This document shows, piece by piece, positions 28,108 to 37,082 of a stretch of 64,000 nucleotides of DNA. The DNA comes from Breznakibacter sp047600785. GTDB lineage: Bacteria > Bacteroidota > Bacteroidia > Bacteroidales > Marinilabiliaceae. Under the pieces are notes generated by a model that saw only the letters and a list, made by a program, of their open reading frames with translations, was not told where the DNA came from and searched no databases. The stretch lies in contig JASGKH010000001.1 in assembly GCA_047600785.1 (NCBI GenBank), positions 248,001 through 312,000 of the forward strand. The letters run 5' to 3'. The stretch's first letter is position 1. Each line of letters begins with the position of its first letter. The position numbers and the translations under genes are program-made.

Positions 28108-28541
28108 TCTAATCGTCCCAAAAATAGAAGGTAAAGATAGTAATTTGTATTACTCTGCAGGCAATTGTAATGGGTTATGTACCACGTAATAGATGGGTCG
28201 ATGGGACAACAAACTGACAGATAGATGTTATTGGGACGAAATATCCATGTCGTTGTAATTAACAACGGAATTTCCAGATTGTGGAAAATTGGTTGGGTGG
28301 AATTCTTGCTAATGTGCAGTTGAGTTCTGAACGTATAAATGGTCGGATTTTGAAGAAACAAATGCTTTAGTTTTTTTGTGAATATGAAAAGCCATTGAAC
28401 TTATTGTTCCGGGGTAAATATTGAATGTATGTTGATAAATATAAGAGCGGTACACTGGGCGTAGATTTTATATTTATACATATATTTACGCGAATTGGAA
28501 GGTAAGTCACATTTTTCTAAATATTGGGTTTTGATATTCTT
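28108..28541. other. Intergenic region between dxs and the hybrid kinase
   Basis: 434 bp, AT-rich and divergent. Besides the dxs -7 box at its left end I see no supported gene. A minus-strand frame of 85 codons (28104-28361) has no recognisable protein features. Two near-matches to the -7 box (TATATTTA) around 28470-28488 might serve the kinase gene but lack a TTG at the right spacing. Confidence 0.5.
28119..28126 (-). promoter_or_regulatory. Candidate -7 element of dxs
   Basis: On the minus strand TATTTTTG (28126-28119), 11 nt before the dxs ATG. No -33 TTG at 19-21 nt was seen. Confidence 0.45.
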
Positions 28542-30365
28542 ATGGGGAGTTATTCTGGATTTAAATTTGGCAGAAGCGTCGGGATCTTTTTTCAGAGAAA
28601 ATTAGGTCCTTCGGCGGTTACTTCCCATGATGGAGTATATTTCTGGCGTGAGCGCATTTTTCATTATTTCTCTTTAGCTGTCATCCTGGTCGGCTCACTG
28701 GTCTTTTTTTATTATGGCTTGAGTTTCTTCCAAGCCGGACAAAGCGAGTATTTGGCTTTTAGTGCGTTTGTTTACTTTTCTTCTCTATTTGTAGCTGTGG
28801 TTCGTACACTCTCGTTCAAATTTCGTATTGGATGGATTTTATTTATGATTTATTTGATCGGGGCTTATTCGTTGGTTAATGCAAAGTACCCCACGTTAGG
28901 ATTAATCTTTTTTTTGAGCTATTCCTTATTGTCCGGTGTTTTGATAGGTCAGAAAGGGGCGGTGTTGTCAGTGATAGTGAATTGTTCGACTTTGGTTGGA
29001 TTGGGCTTTATTTTCTATTCCCCGGCCACGTTGGGAATACTGGGCCAACCAATGACATTTATGGAGTATGTGAACATAGGGATTGGGTTTGTTGTCGCCA
29101 ACATATTGACTATATCTCCGTTGACTTCGTTGATCAATGGGCTGGAGTTTAATATGGAGAAAGAAAAGCGTTATCAGAAAATTCTTCGGAAAGAGCATGA
29201 TGAGTTGAATGAAGCCAAAAGAAAAGCTGAAGAATCTGATATGCTGAAATCAGCTTTTCTTTCCAACATGTCACACGAGATCCGGACTCCAATGAATGCA
29301 ATATTAGGGTTTTCGAATCTCTTGTCACATCCGGAACTGAGCGAGGTCGAGAAGCAAGAATTTGTCAATTTGATAAGGATTAACGGTAAGAACCTAATGA
29401 CATTGGTCGAAGACATTATTGACATTTCAAAGATAGAAAGCGGCCAATTGCATCTTAAAAACGGGCCTTGCCATTTGCACCATTTGCTGATGGATGTTTA
29501 TGAATCGTTTTTTGATGATATTCAGCGGCGAGGTCTTTACAACCTGAAATTATATCTCAAGGAAGGCTTGATGGATGAAAATTTGATGATCCTTACCGAT
29601 GGGCATCGATTGAAGCAGATTATGGTCAATCTGGTTGGCAATGCCATTAAGTTTACCGAACGAGGATATGTTGAATTTGGTTACACTGTTGGCGATGACA
29701 ATAACTATTTGGCATTTTACGTGAAAGATACGGGGATCGGTCTTCCGAAAGGAAAGGAACACGAGATTTTTGATCGCTTTTCAAAGTTTAGCAACGACAA
29801 ACAACGTCTTTATGGCGGAACCGGAATCGGTTTATCCATAGCAAAGCATCTGGTTGAGCTGTTGGGTGGGGGAATAAGTGTGGAATCCAGACCCATGGAT
29901 GGCACTACGTTTAAGTTTACCTTGCCTTTCCATCGGATCGGGGTGAGAATGGCAGGGATTCACGAAATTGACCGAAATAGAAAGAATTACAATTGGGAAG
30001 GAAAGACCTTTTTGGTCGCAGAAGATGAAGAAGATAATTTTAGATACATAGAAGTGGCTCTTGCGCTTTCGAATGCAAGCTTAATATGGGCACGTGACGG
30101 CAAAGAGGCTGTCGAGATATTCCGGAAAGTCGGGAACATTGACCTTGTGCTAATGGATATTAAGATGCCATTTATGGATGGTTATATGGCAACACAAGAA
30201 ATCAAACGCTTAAGTACAAATGTGCCGGTTATTGCTCAAACGGCTTATGCGATGAGTGAGGAACGTGAAAAGTCGTTTGCAGCTGGTTGCGATGATTACA
30301 TAGCGAAACCGATCGGTTACGAAGATCTGTTACGAACCATTCATAAATTTGTGCCTAGCTTTTAG
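28542..30365 (+). CDS. Membrane-bound hybrid histidine kinase (HisKA-HATPase-REC)
   Basis: A 607-residue sensor kinase. The first 200 residues hold about six hydrophobic helices (roughly 45-61, 72-88, 95-112, 119-136, 141-160, 178-192) and no evident large periplasmic domain. A short coiled-coil linker follows, then the phospho-acceptor His245 in NMSHEIRTPMN. The ATPase boxes are NLVGNAIKFTERG, DTGIGLP and GGTGIGLSIAKHL. A receiver domain holds Asp539 in LVLMDIKMPFMDG and Lys589 in DDYIAKPIG. All key residues are intact. There is no output domain, so phosphate probably passes to another protein. The ligand and targets are unknown. I took the ATG at 28542 over a TTG six codons upstream. Confidence 0.9.
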   Translation: MGSYSGFKFGRSVGIFFQRKLGPSAVTSHDGVYFWRERIFHYFSLAVILVGSLVFFYYGLSFFQAGQSEYLAFSAFVYFSSLFVAVVRTLSFKFRIGWILFMIYLIGAYSLVNAKYPTLGLIFFLSYSLLSGVLIGQKGAVLSVIVNCSTLVGLGFIFYSPATLGILGQPMTFMEYVNIGIGFVVANILTISPLTSLINGLEFNMEKEKRYQKILRKEHDELNEAKRKAEESDMLKSAFLSNMSHEIRTPMNAILGFSNLLSHPELSEVEKQEFVNLIRINGKNLMTLVEDIIDISKIESGQLHLKNGPCHLHHLLMDVYESFFDDIQRRGLYNLKLYLKEGLMDENLMILTDGHRLKQIMVNLVGNAIKFTERGYVEFGYTVGDDNNYLAFYVKDTGIGLPKGKEHEIFDRFSKFSNDKQRLYGGTGIGLSIAKHLVELLGGGISVESRPMDGTTFKFTLPFHRIGVRMAGIHEIDRNRKNYNWEGKTFLVAEDEEDNFRYIEVALALSNASLIWARDGKEAVEIFRKVGNIDLVLMDIKMPFMDGYMATQEIKRLSTNVPVIAQTAYAMSEEREKSFAAGCDDYIAKPIGYEDLLRTIHKFVPSF

Positions 30366-30378
30366 TGGAACATTAAAT

Positions 30379-30423
30379 AAATAAACCCGGATTACGAAAT
30401 AAATGTAATCCGGGTTTATTTTT
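30379..30423. terminator. Bidirectional terminator between the hybrid kinase and frr
   Basis: Strong stem AAATAAACCCGGATTAC / GTAATCCGGGTTTATTT with a 9-nt loop, followed by T-rich sequence. Confidence 0.85.
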
Positions 30424-30440
30424 GTGTAGATAAAAACTAC

Positions 30441-31004
30441 TCAAACGGTCAAGATATCTTTCTCTTTCTTTTCGAAAAGCTCATCGATTTTTTTGATGAA
30501 TTTATCGTGAAGCTTTTGAGCTTCTGTCTCCGCATCTTTCTCCATATCTTCGGGGAGACCATCTTTTTTCAATCTTTTTAGTTCTTCCATCACGTCGCGA
30601 CGAATGGCACGGACACTGATTTTTGCCTCTTCAGCCTCTTGTTTCGACTGTTTGACCAACCCTTTACGTCTTTCTTCGGTCAATGGGGGAACATTAAGAC
30701 GAATTATCTCGCCGTTGTTCTCGGGCGTCATCCCCAAGTTGGCCGCCATAATTGCTTTTTCGATGGGATTGATCATGTTCTTTTCCCAAGGTTGAACGGC
30801 AATGGTTCGAGCATCGGGGGTATTGATGTTGGATACCTGTTGCAAAGGGGTCATTGAACCGTAGTAATCAACCATAAGTCCGTCGAGCATTTTAGGATTT
30901 GCTTTACCGGCACGGATTTTACCGAGCTCTTTGTCGAGGTGTTCGAGGGCTTTGGCCATCCTCTCGGAGGCATCGTCAAGAATCAATTGAACTTCTTCGT
31001 TCAT
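30441..31004 (-). CDS. frr: Ribosome recycling factor
   Basis: Splits post-termination ribosomes together with EF-G. It has 187 residues, the standard length, with typical RRF segments: LDKELGKIRAGKANPKMLDGL, YYGSMTPLQQVSNI, WEKNMINPIEKAI, LNVPPLTEERRKGLVK and VRAIRRDVMEELK. In many bacteria it follows pyrH, but here the upstream neighbour on the same strand is manC, 132 bp away. A possible -7 box (TATATTTG on the minus strand, 31097-31090) lies 85 nt before the start. Confidence 0.97.
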   Translation of the reverse strand: MNEEVQLILDDASERMAKALEHLDKELGKIRAGKANPKMLDGLMVDYYGSMTPLQQVSNINTPDARTIAVQPWEKNMINPIEKAIMAANLGMTPENNGEIIRLNVPPLTEERRKGLVKQSKQEAEEAKISVRAIRRDVMEELKRLKKDGLPEDMEKDAETEAQKLHDKFIKKIDELFEKKEKDILTV

Positions 31005-31136
31005 GGTGTAAAGTTTTAAATCAACTTTAATTGTATATGTCCCATGCAGGTTTGTACATCCTTAACGGGAAAAGAATTTGAATTTATGGCAAATATACAG
31101 AATCGGGTTTTTTCTAAAAATAGAGGGTTAGTTTCT

Positions 31137-32216
31137 TTATTTGCCGAATTCGGTTTTTACATCGGTAACAAACTGCCTGATTTGCTGTTCGTTACTTTTG
31201 GGGCAAATTAATAGGGAATCGTGGGCCTCCACGATAATGTAATTGTTAAGCCCTTGAATGACCGCAATTTTTTTTGAGGGGAGATGTACTATGGAATTTT
31301 GGGTATCGTAAAGTAGAACCTGGCCGCCGAGTACTCCATTGTTGTTTGTATCTTTGGATGAGTAGTCATGAAGCGAAGTCCATGTCCCCAAGTCCGACCA
31401 TCCAAAATTGGCCATTTGTACAAATACATTGTTGGCTTTTTCCATAATTCCGTAGTCGATACTTATGTTTTTGCAAGACATGTACACTTCATGTATCGTT
31501 TTCGGTTCGTTTTCAGTTAAGATATTGGGCATGCTGCTTTGGAAAAGCGAATGGATTTCGGCAAGAAAGTTTGCAAAAGCAGCATCGATGGTCTTTAGAG
31601 ACCATATGAAAATTCCAGAGTTCCAATAAAACTCCCCACTTTCGTAAAAAACCTTTGCCAATTCGAGATTGGGTTTTTCAGTGAAGGTTTTTACGGGACG
31701 AAAACTGTCTGAATCCGTATCAAGTTCTTTCCCAATTTGAATATAGCCATACCCGGTTTCGGGACGGTTTGGTTTAATCCCGAGCGTTAGTAAAACGTCG
31801 TTTTCTTCCACAAAGTCCAATCCTTTAGAAATGTTACATTGGAATTCCATTTCATTTGTGATGAGATGGTCGGAAGGGGACACAATGACCAACGCATTGG
31901 GGTTCCGTTTGCGAATATGCGCATTGGCGTAAGCAATACACGGAGCAGTGTTGCGTCGGGCAGGTTCTGAAAGTACCTGTGATTCGTGTAATTGGGGTAA
32001 TTGCTCAAGAACCAGGCTTTTATGCTCTTCACTGGTAACTACGATGAAATTTTCCGCAGGGCATATGGGGAGTAGCCGTTCAAACGTTTGTTGAATAAGT
32101 GTTTTACCGGTGCCCAAAATGTCAAGGAACTGCTTGGGACAACTTTCTTGGCTTAGAGGCCAAAAACGTGCACCTATCCCACCGGCCATAATTACACAAT
32201 ACGTTCTGTTTTTCAT
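31137..32216 (-). CDS. manC: Mannose-1-phosphate guanylyltransferase
   Basis: Forms GDP-mannose from mannose-1-phosphate and GTP, feeding GDP-fucose, GDP-rhamnose and mannosylated glycans. It has 359 residues, the short single-domain form without a phosphomannose isomerase half. Motifs: the nucleotide-binding VIMAGGIGARFWPLS with CPKQFLDI, VSPSDHLI, ETGYGYIQIG, FTEKP, NSGIFIWS, ISIDYGIMEK and FGWSDLGTWTSL. All fit the family. It is divergent from the MlaE-like permease gene. Confidence 0.94.
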   Translation of the reverse strand: MKNRTYCVIMAGGIGARFWPLSQESCPKQFLDILGTGKTLIQQTFERLLPICPAENFIVVTSEEHKSLVLEQLPQLHESQVLSEPARRNTAPCIAYANAHIRKRNPNALVIVSPSDHLITNEMEFQCNISKGLDFVEENDVLLTLGIKPNRPETGYGYIQIGKELDTDSDSFRPVKTFTEKPNLELAKVFYESGEFYWNSGIFIWSLKTIDAAFANFLAEIHSLFQSSMPNILTENEPKTIHEVYMSCKNISIDYGIMEKANNVFVQMANFGWSDLGTWTSLHDYSSKDTNNNGVLGGQVLLYDTQNSIVHLPSKKIAVIQGLNNYIIVEAHDSLLICPKSNEQQIRQFVTDVKTEFGK

Positions 32217-32320
32217 GAAAAGGATTATATATCGTTTTTTGGCATTTAAACGCCGAAGGTACTTTAAAATTGTGAAAAGACCGCTTATTTATGGGCAGAA
32301 AGGGTTAAATTAGGACCGTT

Positions 32321-32328
32321 TATATTTG
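32321..32328 (+). promoter_or_regulatory. Candidate -7 element of the mlaE-like gene
   Basis: TATATTTG ends only 9 nt before the ATG at 32338, implying a leader of a few nucleotides at most. No clear -33 TTG. Confidence 0.5.
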
Positions 32329-32337
32329 CATTAACAA

Positions 32338-33078
32338 ATGAAGGTATTTTACCATATTGGCCGCTACGTCTTATTTATCCGATTGGTATTCAAAAGGCCA
32401 GAGAAGCACTCCTATTTCTTTCGCCAATACATGCAAGAGATTGAAAAATTGGGACTTAATTCTTTGGGGATTGTCTTCGTGATTTCAGTTTTCATGGGAG
32501 CAGTGATCACCATTCAAACCGCCATTAACATATCAAGTCCTTTGATCCCCAAATATCTGGTGGGTCTTGCGTCCCGGGATTCAATCATATTGGAATTTTC
32601 ATCGACCATTGTAAGCTTGATATTGGCTGGGAAGGTGGGATCAAACATTGCGTCGGAAATCGGCACAATGCGTGTGACCGAACAGATTGATGCGTTGGAA
32701 ATAATGGGCATTAATTCGGCCGGTTTTTTGGTGCTTCCCAAAGTATTGGCCTCGGTGAGCATTTTTCCGTTTTTGGTTGCCATCAGTATGGGAGTTGGCA
32801 TTGCGGGAGGCTGGATGGCAGGAACGTTAACAGGTACGGTACCGTCAGCCGAATATATCTATGGCCTACAATATTTGTTTATTCCGTATTATGTGGTCTA
32901 TTCGCTTATTAAAAGTGTGGTTTTTGCATTTATTATTTCCACCATTTCGGCTTATTGGGGATATTACACCAACGGGGGCGCTTTGGAAGTGGGGCGTTCG
33001 AGTACAAAAGCCGTAGTGGTAAGCAGCATCCAGATATTACTTTTTAATTTGTTGTTGACCCAATTGTTATTGATATGA
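32338..33078 (+). CDS. mlaE: MlaE-family ABC transporter permease
   Basis: An inner-membrane permease of 246 residues with about five membrane helices. The family signatures are visible: GVVFVISVFMGAV-like first helix followed by TIQTAI, and the VGSNIASEIGTMRVTEQIDALEIMGI stretch that marks MlaE/DUF140 permeases. Such systems move phospholipids between the inner and outer membranes. Its last codons overlap the start of the ATPase gene by 4 bp (ATGA), so the pair is translationally coupled. The usual MCE-domain partner (MlaD) is not adjacent. Confidence 0.9.
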   Translation: MKVFYHIGRYVLFIRLVFKRPEKHSYFFRQYMQEIEKLGLNSLGIVFVISVFMGAVITIQTAINISSPLIPKYLVGLASRDSIILEFSSTIVSLILAGKVGSNIASEIGTMRVTEQIDALEIMGINSAGFLVLPKVLASVSIFPFLVAISMGVGIAGGWMAGTLTGTVPSAEYIYGLQYLFIPYYVVYSLIKSVVFAFIISTISAYWGYYTNGGALEVGRSSTKAVVVSSIQILLFNLLLTQLLLI

Positions 33079-33830
33079 TTGAAGTAACAAATGTATGGAA
33101 GTCATTTGATGGGCGTGATGTATTGAAAGGTATTTCGGCCACGTTCGAAAAAGGAAAAACCAACCTGATCATTGGCCAAAGCGGATCGGGGAAAACGGTT
33201 TTGATAAAATCTATTGTCGGGTTGCACGAGGTAGATCGCGGAGGTATTTTTTTTGATGGAAGGGATTTTAGCCAAATGGGGCGTGAAGAGAAAAAAAATG
33301 TCCGCAAAGAAATCGGTATGTTATTTCAAGGATCTGCGTTGTTTGATTATATGACTGTTCAAGAAAACGTCATGTTTCCGTTGGAAATGTTCTCGGGAAT
33401 GACATTGGGAGAACGCAAAGACCGTGTTGATTTCTGTTTGAACCGGGTAAAACTGGAGAATGCCCACCAGAAATATCCATCAGAACTTAGTGGGGGTATG
33501 CAAAAACGTGTGGCTATTGCACGGGCCATTGCCCTAAACCCGCGTTATTTGATTTGTGATGAGCCAAACTCGGGCCTTGATCCGCAAACATCCATCGTCA
33601 TTGACGAGTTGATTAAAGAGATTACCGAAGAGTATGAAATAACGACCATTGTCAATACTCACGATATGAATTCGGTGATGGCCATTGGCGAGAAGATCAT
33701 TTTTATCCATCAGGGAACCAAACATTGGGAAGGAACAAAGCACGAAATTTTTGATTCGGACAATGAGGTATTGAACGATTTTGTGTTTGCTTCGGAATTG
33801 TCAAAAAAAATCAGGATGATGCATTCGTGA
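33075..33830 (+). CDS. mlaF: MlaF-family ABC transporter ATP-binding protein
   Basis: The 251-residue ATPase that powers the permease encoded directly before it. Walker A is GQSGSGKTVL (about residues 32-41), the signature motif is LSGGMQKRVAIARA, Walker B is YLICDEPNSGLDP, and the switch His is in VNTHDMNSV. The ALFDYMTVQENVMFPL segment is typical of the Mla-type importers. All motifs are intact. The convergent rnhB gene follows after 55 bp with no strong hairpin between them. Confidence 0.93.
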   Translation: MIEVTNVWKSFDGRDVLKGISATFEKGKTNLIIGQSGSGKTVLIKSIVGLHEVDRGGIFFDGRDFSQMGREEKKNVRKEIGMLFQGSALFDYMTVQENVMFPLEMFSGMTLGERKDRVDFCLNRVKLENAHQKYPSELSGGMQKRVAIARAIALNPRYLICDEPNSGLDPQTSIVIDELIKEITEEYEITTIVNTHDMNSVMAIGEKIIFIHQGTKHWEGTKHEIFDSDNEVLNDFVFASELSKKIRMMHS

Positions 33831-33885
33831 AGATTTTTTGTATCCTCAGTGAATCATTATTCTTTGGGGTTTAAAACAGCATTAA

Positions 33886-34473
33886 CTAATCATCATCAAT
33901 CAATCTGAAGCTTTTTCGGTGAAGTGGGGTAATGCCGTATTGTTTAATGGCGTTTCGATGATCGAAGGTTGGATATCCCTTGTTCTTCAGCCAATTGTAA
34001 ACCGGATATTGGTGATGCCAATCTTCCATGAAATGATCGCGATAGGTTTTTGCCAGAATACTTGCAGCGGCTATCGAAAGATATTTGCCATCGCCTTTCA
34101 CGATACAGGTATGTGGTACCTGCCGGTATTTTTTGAATCGGTTTCCATCAATGATAAGATGCTCGGGGATTACGGACAGTTGGTCGATAGCCCTGTGCAT
34201 GGCCAAAAACGATGCGTTTAATATATTGATCTTGTCGATATCTTCATTCGATACAATTCCAACGGCCCAGAATGCTGCATCGTTTTCTATAATAGGCTTT
34301 AAACTTTCCCGTTGCTTATGGGTGAGTTTTTTCGAGTCGTTGAGTAAAGGATTGTGGTAACCATTAGGTAAAATGACCGCAGCGGCAACTACGGGGCCGG
34401 CTAAACATCCTCTTCCTGCTTCGTCGCAGCCGGCCTCCAGTATACTGGATCGATAAAAGGGTAAAAGTGACAT
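33886..34473 (-). CDS. rnhB: Ribonuclease HII
   Basis: Removes RNA from RNA-DNA hybrids and starts excision of single ribonucleotides from DNA. It has 195 residues from the ATG at 34473, which puts the GCDEAGRGCLAGPVV motif (first two acidic residues of the DEDD site) near residue 14. Further marks are NDSKKLTHKQRE, LIIDGNRF, ASILAKTYRD and YGITPLHRKSF. The start codon overlaps the stop of the M28/cyclase gene by one base (TAATG). A longer in-frame extension to 34629 would run inside that gene and is not used. Confidence 0.95.
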   Translation of the reverse strand: MSLLPFYRSSILEAGCDEAGRGCLAGPVVAAAVILPNGYHNPLLNDSKKLTHKQRESLKPIIENDAAFWAVGIVSNEDIDKINILNASFLAMHRAIDQLSVIPEHLIIDGNRFKKYRQVPHTCIVKGDGKYLSIAAASILAKTYRDHFMEDWHHQYPVYNWLKNKGYPTFDHRNAIKQYGITPLHRKSFRLIDDD

Positions 34474-35471
34474 TATTGCTGCCCCTCGCTGTAAATAACC
34501 GCAAGTACGGTTTGGCCAACAGCTTTCAATGTTTTCGGATCTATACCGTCCATTGTGTCGTCGTGTGTATGCCAAAAATGACCAAAACCGGTATCCGAGG
34601 TGGGATCGTATTGTATAATATCGACGCAAGGAATGCCTAAATGCTTATATACATAGACATGATCGTCTGTAATGGCACCGCCCGTAGCATAAGGAAAATA
34701 GTTCCCGTAGCCCAGTTTATCGGCAATAGCCCATATTTTTTGCACAACATGTTTGGCCACTTGCAATGAAAACTGTTCTTGGTAAAATGTGGCGTTAGGG
34801 GCACCCACCATATCAAGCAGAATGCCAAAACGGGCTGTATAATAAGGTTTGTGTGGGTTTTGTCCCCAATATTGGCTTCCCAGGCACCACGAATCGGGAA
34901 CATATGGAAGGTTCAAGTGATCGGGTTGTCCATAATCCTCTGCATCGAAAAAAATGATGTCGATCCCAAGATCAATTGGGGTTGATTGCAATTGGCGTGC
35001 AATTTCCAGAAGTACGCCAACTCCGCTGCCGCCATCATTGGCACCATCAATGGGAACGTTTCTTTTTGTTGTGTTGGCATCGTGGTCTGCAAATGGTCGG
35101 CTATCCCAATGGGCAAACAACAAAATCCGATCATTTTTTTCAGGATTATATTGACCGATAATGTTTTTTGCATTGAGTATTTTGTTGTCAAATGCCTTTA
35201 TTTGAGCTTCTTGTGTCACAACTGTGGCCCCAAATTCCTTGAGTTTCGATGAAAGGTACACGGCACATTTTTCGTGGGCCGTGGTGTTAGGAACCCTGGG
35301 ACCAAAAGCTACTTGGTGACTCACATATTTATAAGCAGAATCGGCATTGAATGCAGGTATGTTTACTGTTTTTTGATCGGCGGCTTTGGTGTCGGCCTTT
35401 TTCTGTGTGCCTTGACACGCAGTGAACACCAAAGGTATCGAGATGAATATGGCGACAAAAAAGTTTGTCAT
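34473..35471 (-). CDS. M28-family lipoprotein, probable glutaminyl-peptide cyclotransferase
   Basis: A 332-residue zinc-dependent enzyme. The ATG at 35471 gives a lipoprotein signal ending LVFTAC. The metal and active-site motifs fit the glutaminyl-cyclase branch of family M28: LLFAHWDSRPFADHD, GANDGGSGVGVLLEIAR, IIFFDAEDYG (Glu then Asp, where many aminopeptidases have two Glu), GILLDMVGA and FWHTHDDTMD. Such enzymes turn N-terminal Gln into pyroglutamate in the periplasm, and several secreted proteins in this window begin with Gln after signal removal. It lies between cysS and rnhB on one strand (44 bp and an overlap). An aminopeptidase role cannot be excluded. Confidence 0.8.
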   Translation of the reverse strand: MTNFFVAIFISIPLVFTACQGTQKKADTKAADQKTVNIPAFNADSAYKYVSHQVAFGPRVPNTTAHEKCAVYLSSKLKEFGATVVTQEAQIKAFDNKILNAKNIIGQYNPEKNDRILLFAHWDSRPFADHDANTTKRNVPIDGANDGGSGVGVLLEIARQLQSTPIDLGIDIIFFDAEDYGQPDHLNLPYVPDSWCLGSQYWGQNPHKPYYTARFGILLDMVGAPNATFYQEQFSLQVAKHVVQKIWAIADKLGYGNYFPYATGGAITDDHVYVYKHLGIPCVDIIQYDPTSDTGFGHFWHTHDDTMDGIDPKTLKAVGQTVLAVIYSEGQQ

Positions 35472-35515
35472 GTCATTTGTTTTTTTAAGGTGTATAGCGT
35501 TTTTTTTCGACGGGA

Positions 35516-36988
35516 TTATTTTAATTCCCATGTTACTCCGTCTTTTCCATCTTTTATTGTGAAACCAAGGTCTTGCAGTTCGTTACGAATCCGGTCTGAC
35601 AGAGCAAAGTTCTTGTTTGCCTTGGCTTCGGATCGAAGTTTGAGGAGAAGGCCAACGACTCCATCCAATGCTTCGTTAGACGCGGGTGCTTTATTGCTGT
35701 CGGGAATAAGTCCTAAAATGTCGAATGCAAATTGTTCGAACAGCACTTTGAAATGTTGCAGTTCGTGGGCCGTGAATGATAATTGCCCGGCCAATGCACT
35801 GTTAATGGCTTTGGCGGCATCAAACAAATGGGCGATCACGATGGAGCTGTTCAAGTCGTCGTTTAGTGCCGCATAGCAATTGGTCTCAAATGCATGAAGA
35901 TCAAAATTGGTTTTAGTGCCGGGGACTATTTTATCAAAATTTGAATAAGCTTCCATCAATCGGGCGAATGCTTTTTCGGCAGCTAGAAGAGCTTCGTTTG
36001 AAAAATCGAGAGTACTACGATACTGGGCCTGCAAAATAAAAAATCGAACAGTCATCGGGCTGTAGGCTTTCTCAAGCGATTTGTGCATCCCGCTGAAAAA
36101 TTCCTCTAACGTGATGAAATTGCCCAACGACTTTCCCATTTTTTGTCCGTTAATGGTAATCATGTTATTGTGCACCCAATAACGGGCCGGGTTGTTTCCT
36201 TTGGCAATGGTTCCCTGAGCTATTTCGCATTCATGGTGAGGGAAGAGAAGGTCCATACCTCCACCATGAATATCAAATTGGTCGCCTAAATATTTGCAAC
36301 TCATGGCTGTACATTCAAGATGCCAACCCGGGAAACCATTGCTGAAACGTGAGGGCCATTGCATTATATGTTCAGGGGATGCTTTTTTCCACAATGCGAA
36401 GTCGAAAGGATTAAGCTTTTCACATTGACCGTCCAATTCACGGGTGGTGGTCAATAAGTCGTCGAGTACGCGGCCCGATAACAGGCCGTATGGATACGTC
36501 CGACTGTATTTGTTTACATCGAAATATACTGATCCGTTACTCTCATATGCAAACCCTTTGGCTATTATGTCTTCAACAATTTGCAGTTGCTCAATGATAT
36601 GTCCCGAAGCCCGTGGTTCAATGCTTGGGCTTTTCACGTTGAGCATATCCATAAACTTGTGATATCTATTGGTATAGTGTTGTACAACCTCCATGGGTTC
36701 AATTTCCTCTAAACGGGCTTTCTTGGCAATTTTGTCTTCACCTTCATCGGCATCGTTTTCCAAATGGCCTACGTCAGTGATGTTGCGCACATATCTTACC
36801 TTGTATCCCAAATGGGAGAGGTATCTAAAAATCAAATCGAACGTAATGGCCGGGCGGGCATGCCCCAGATGTGGATCGCCGTACACCGTGGGGCCACACA
36901 CATACAATCCAACATGGTTTGGATGGATGGGGACAAATAACTCTTTTTTCCGGGTAAGGGTGTTGTAAAGATGCAAATTGTGCTCCAT
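35516..36988 (-). CDS. cysS: Cysteinyl-tRNA synthetase
   Basis: Charges tRNA-Cys. It has 490 residues. The zinc ligand region begins YVCGPTVYGDPHLGHARP, which includes the HIGH-equivalent LGHA. The KMSKS equivalent reads KMGKSLGNF. The GWHLECTAMS and DIHGGGMDLLFPHHECEIAQ motifs (substrate and zinc binding) are intact. It is the first gene of a probable cysS-cyclase-rnhB unit. A TATTTTTG box on the minus strand lies 25 nt before the start. Confidence 0.97.
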   Translation of the reverse strand: MEHNLHLYNTLTRKKELFVPIHPNHVGLYVCGPTVYGDPHLGHARPAITFDLIFRYLSHLGYKVRYVRNITDVGHLENDADEGEDKIAKKARLEEIEPMEVVQHYTNRYHKFMDMLNVKSPSIEPRASGHIIEQLQIVEDIIAKGFAYESNGSVYFDVNKYSRTYPYGLLSGRVLDDLLTTTRELDGQCEKLNPFDFALWKKASPEHIMQWPSRFSNGFPGWHLECTAMSCKYLGDQFDIHGGGMDLLFPHHECEIAQGTIAKGNNPARYWVHNNMITINGQKMGKSLGNFITLEEFFSGMHKSLEKAYSPMTVRFFILQAQYRSTLDFSNEALLAAEKAFARLMEAYSNFDKIVPGTKTNFDLHAFETNCYAALNDDLNSSIVIAHLFDAAKAINSALAGQLSFTAHELQHFKVLFEQFAFDILGLIPDSNKAPASNEALDGVVGLLLKLRSEAKANKNFALSDRIRNELQDLGFTIKDGKDGVTWELK

Positions 36989-37013
36989 GGGGATTACTTA
37001 ATTGTAAAAGCCC

Positions 37014-37021
37014 CAAAAATA
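37014..37021 (-). promoter_or_regulatory. Candidate -7 element of cysS
   Basis: TATTTTTG on the minus strand, 25 nt before the cysS ATG. No TTG at 19-21 nt; the nearest CAAA is about 27 nt away. Confidence 0.4.
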
Positions 37022-37082
37022 CAAAAAATAGGCCATTGGATGGTTAAACAAAGAACTACAGACAAAAAATGGGGAAGTGTTA

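Noticed and set aside
28104..28361. 85-codon minus-strand gene upstream of dxs
   Set aside because: It lies in an AT-rich divergent region holding the dxs promoter box, and its translation has no recognisable pattern.
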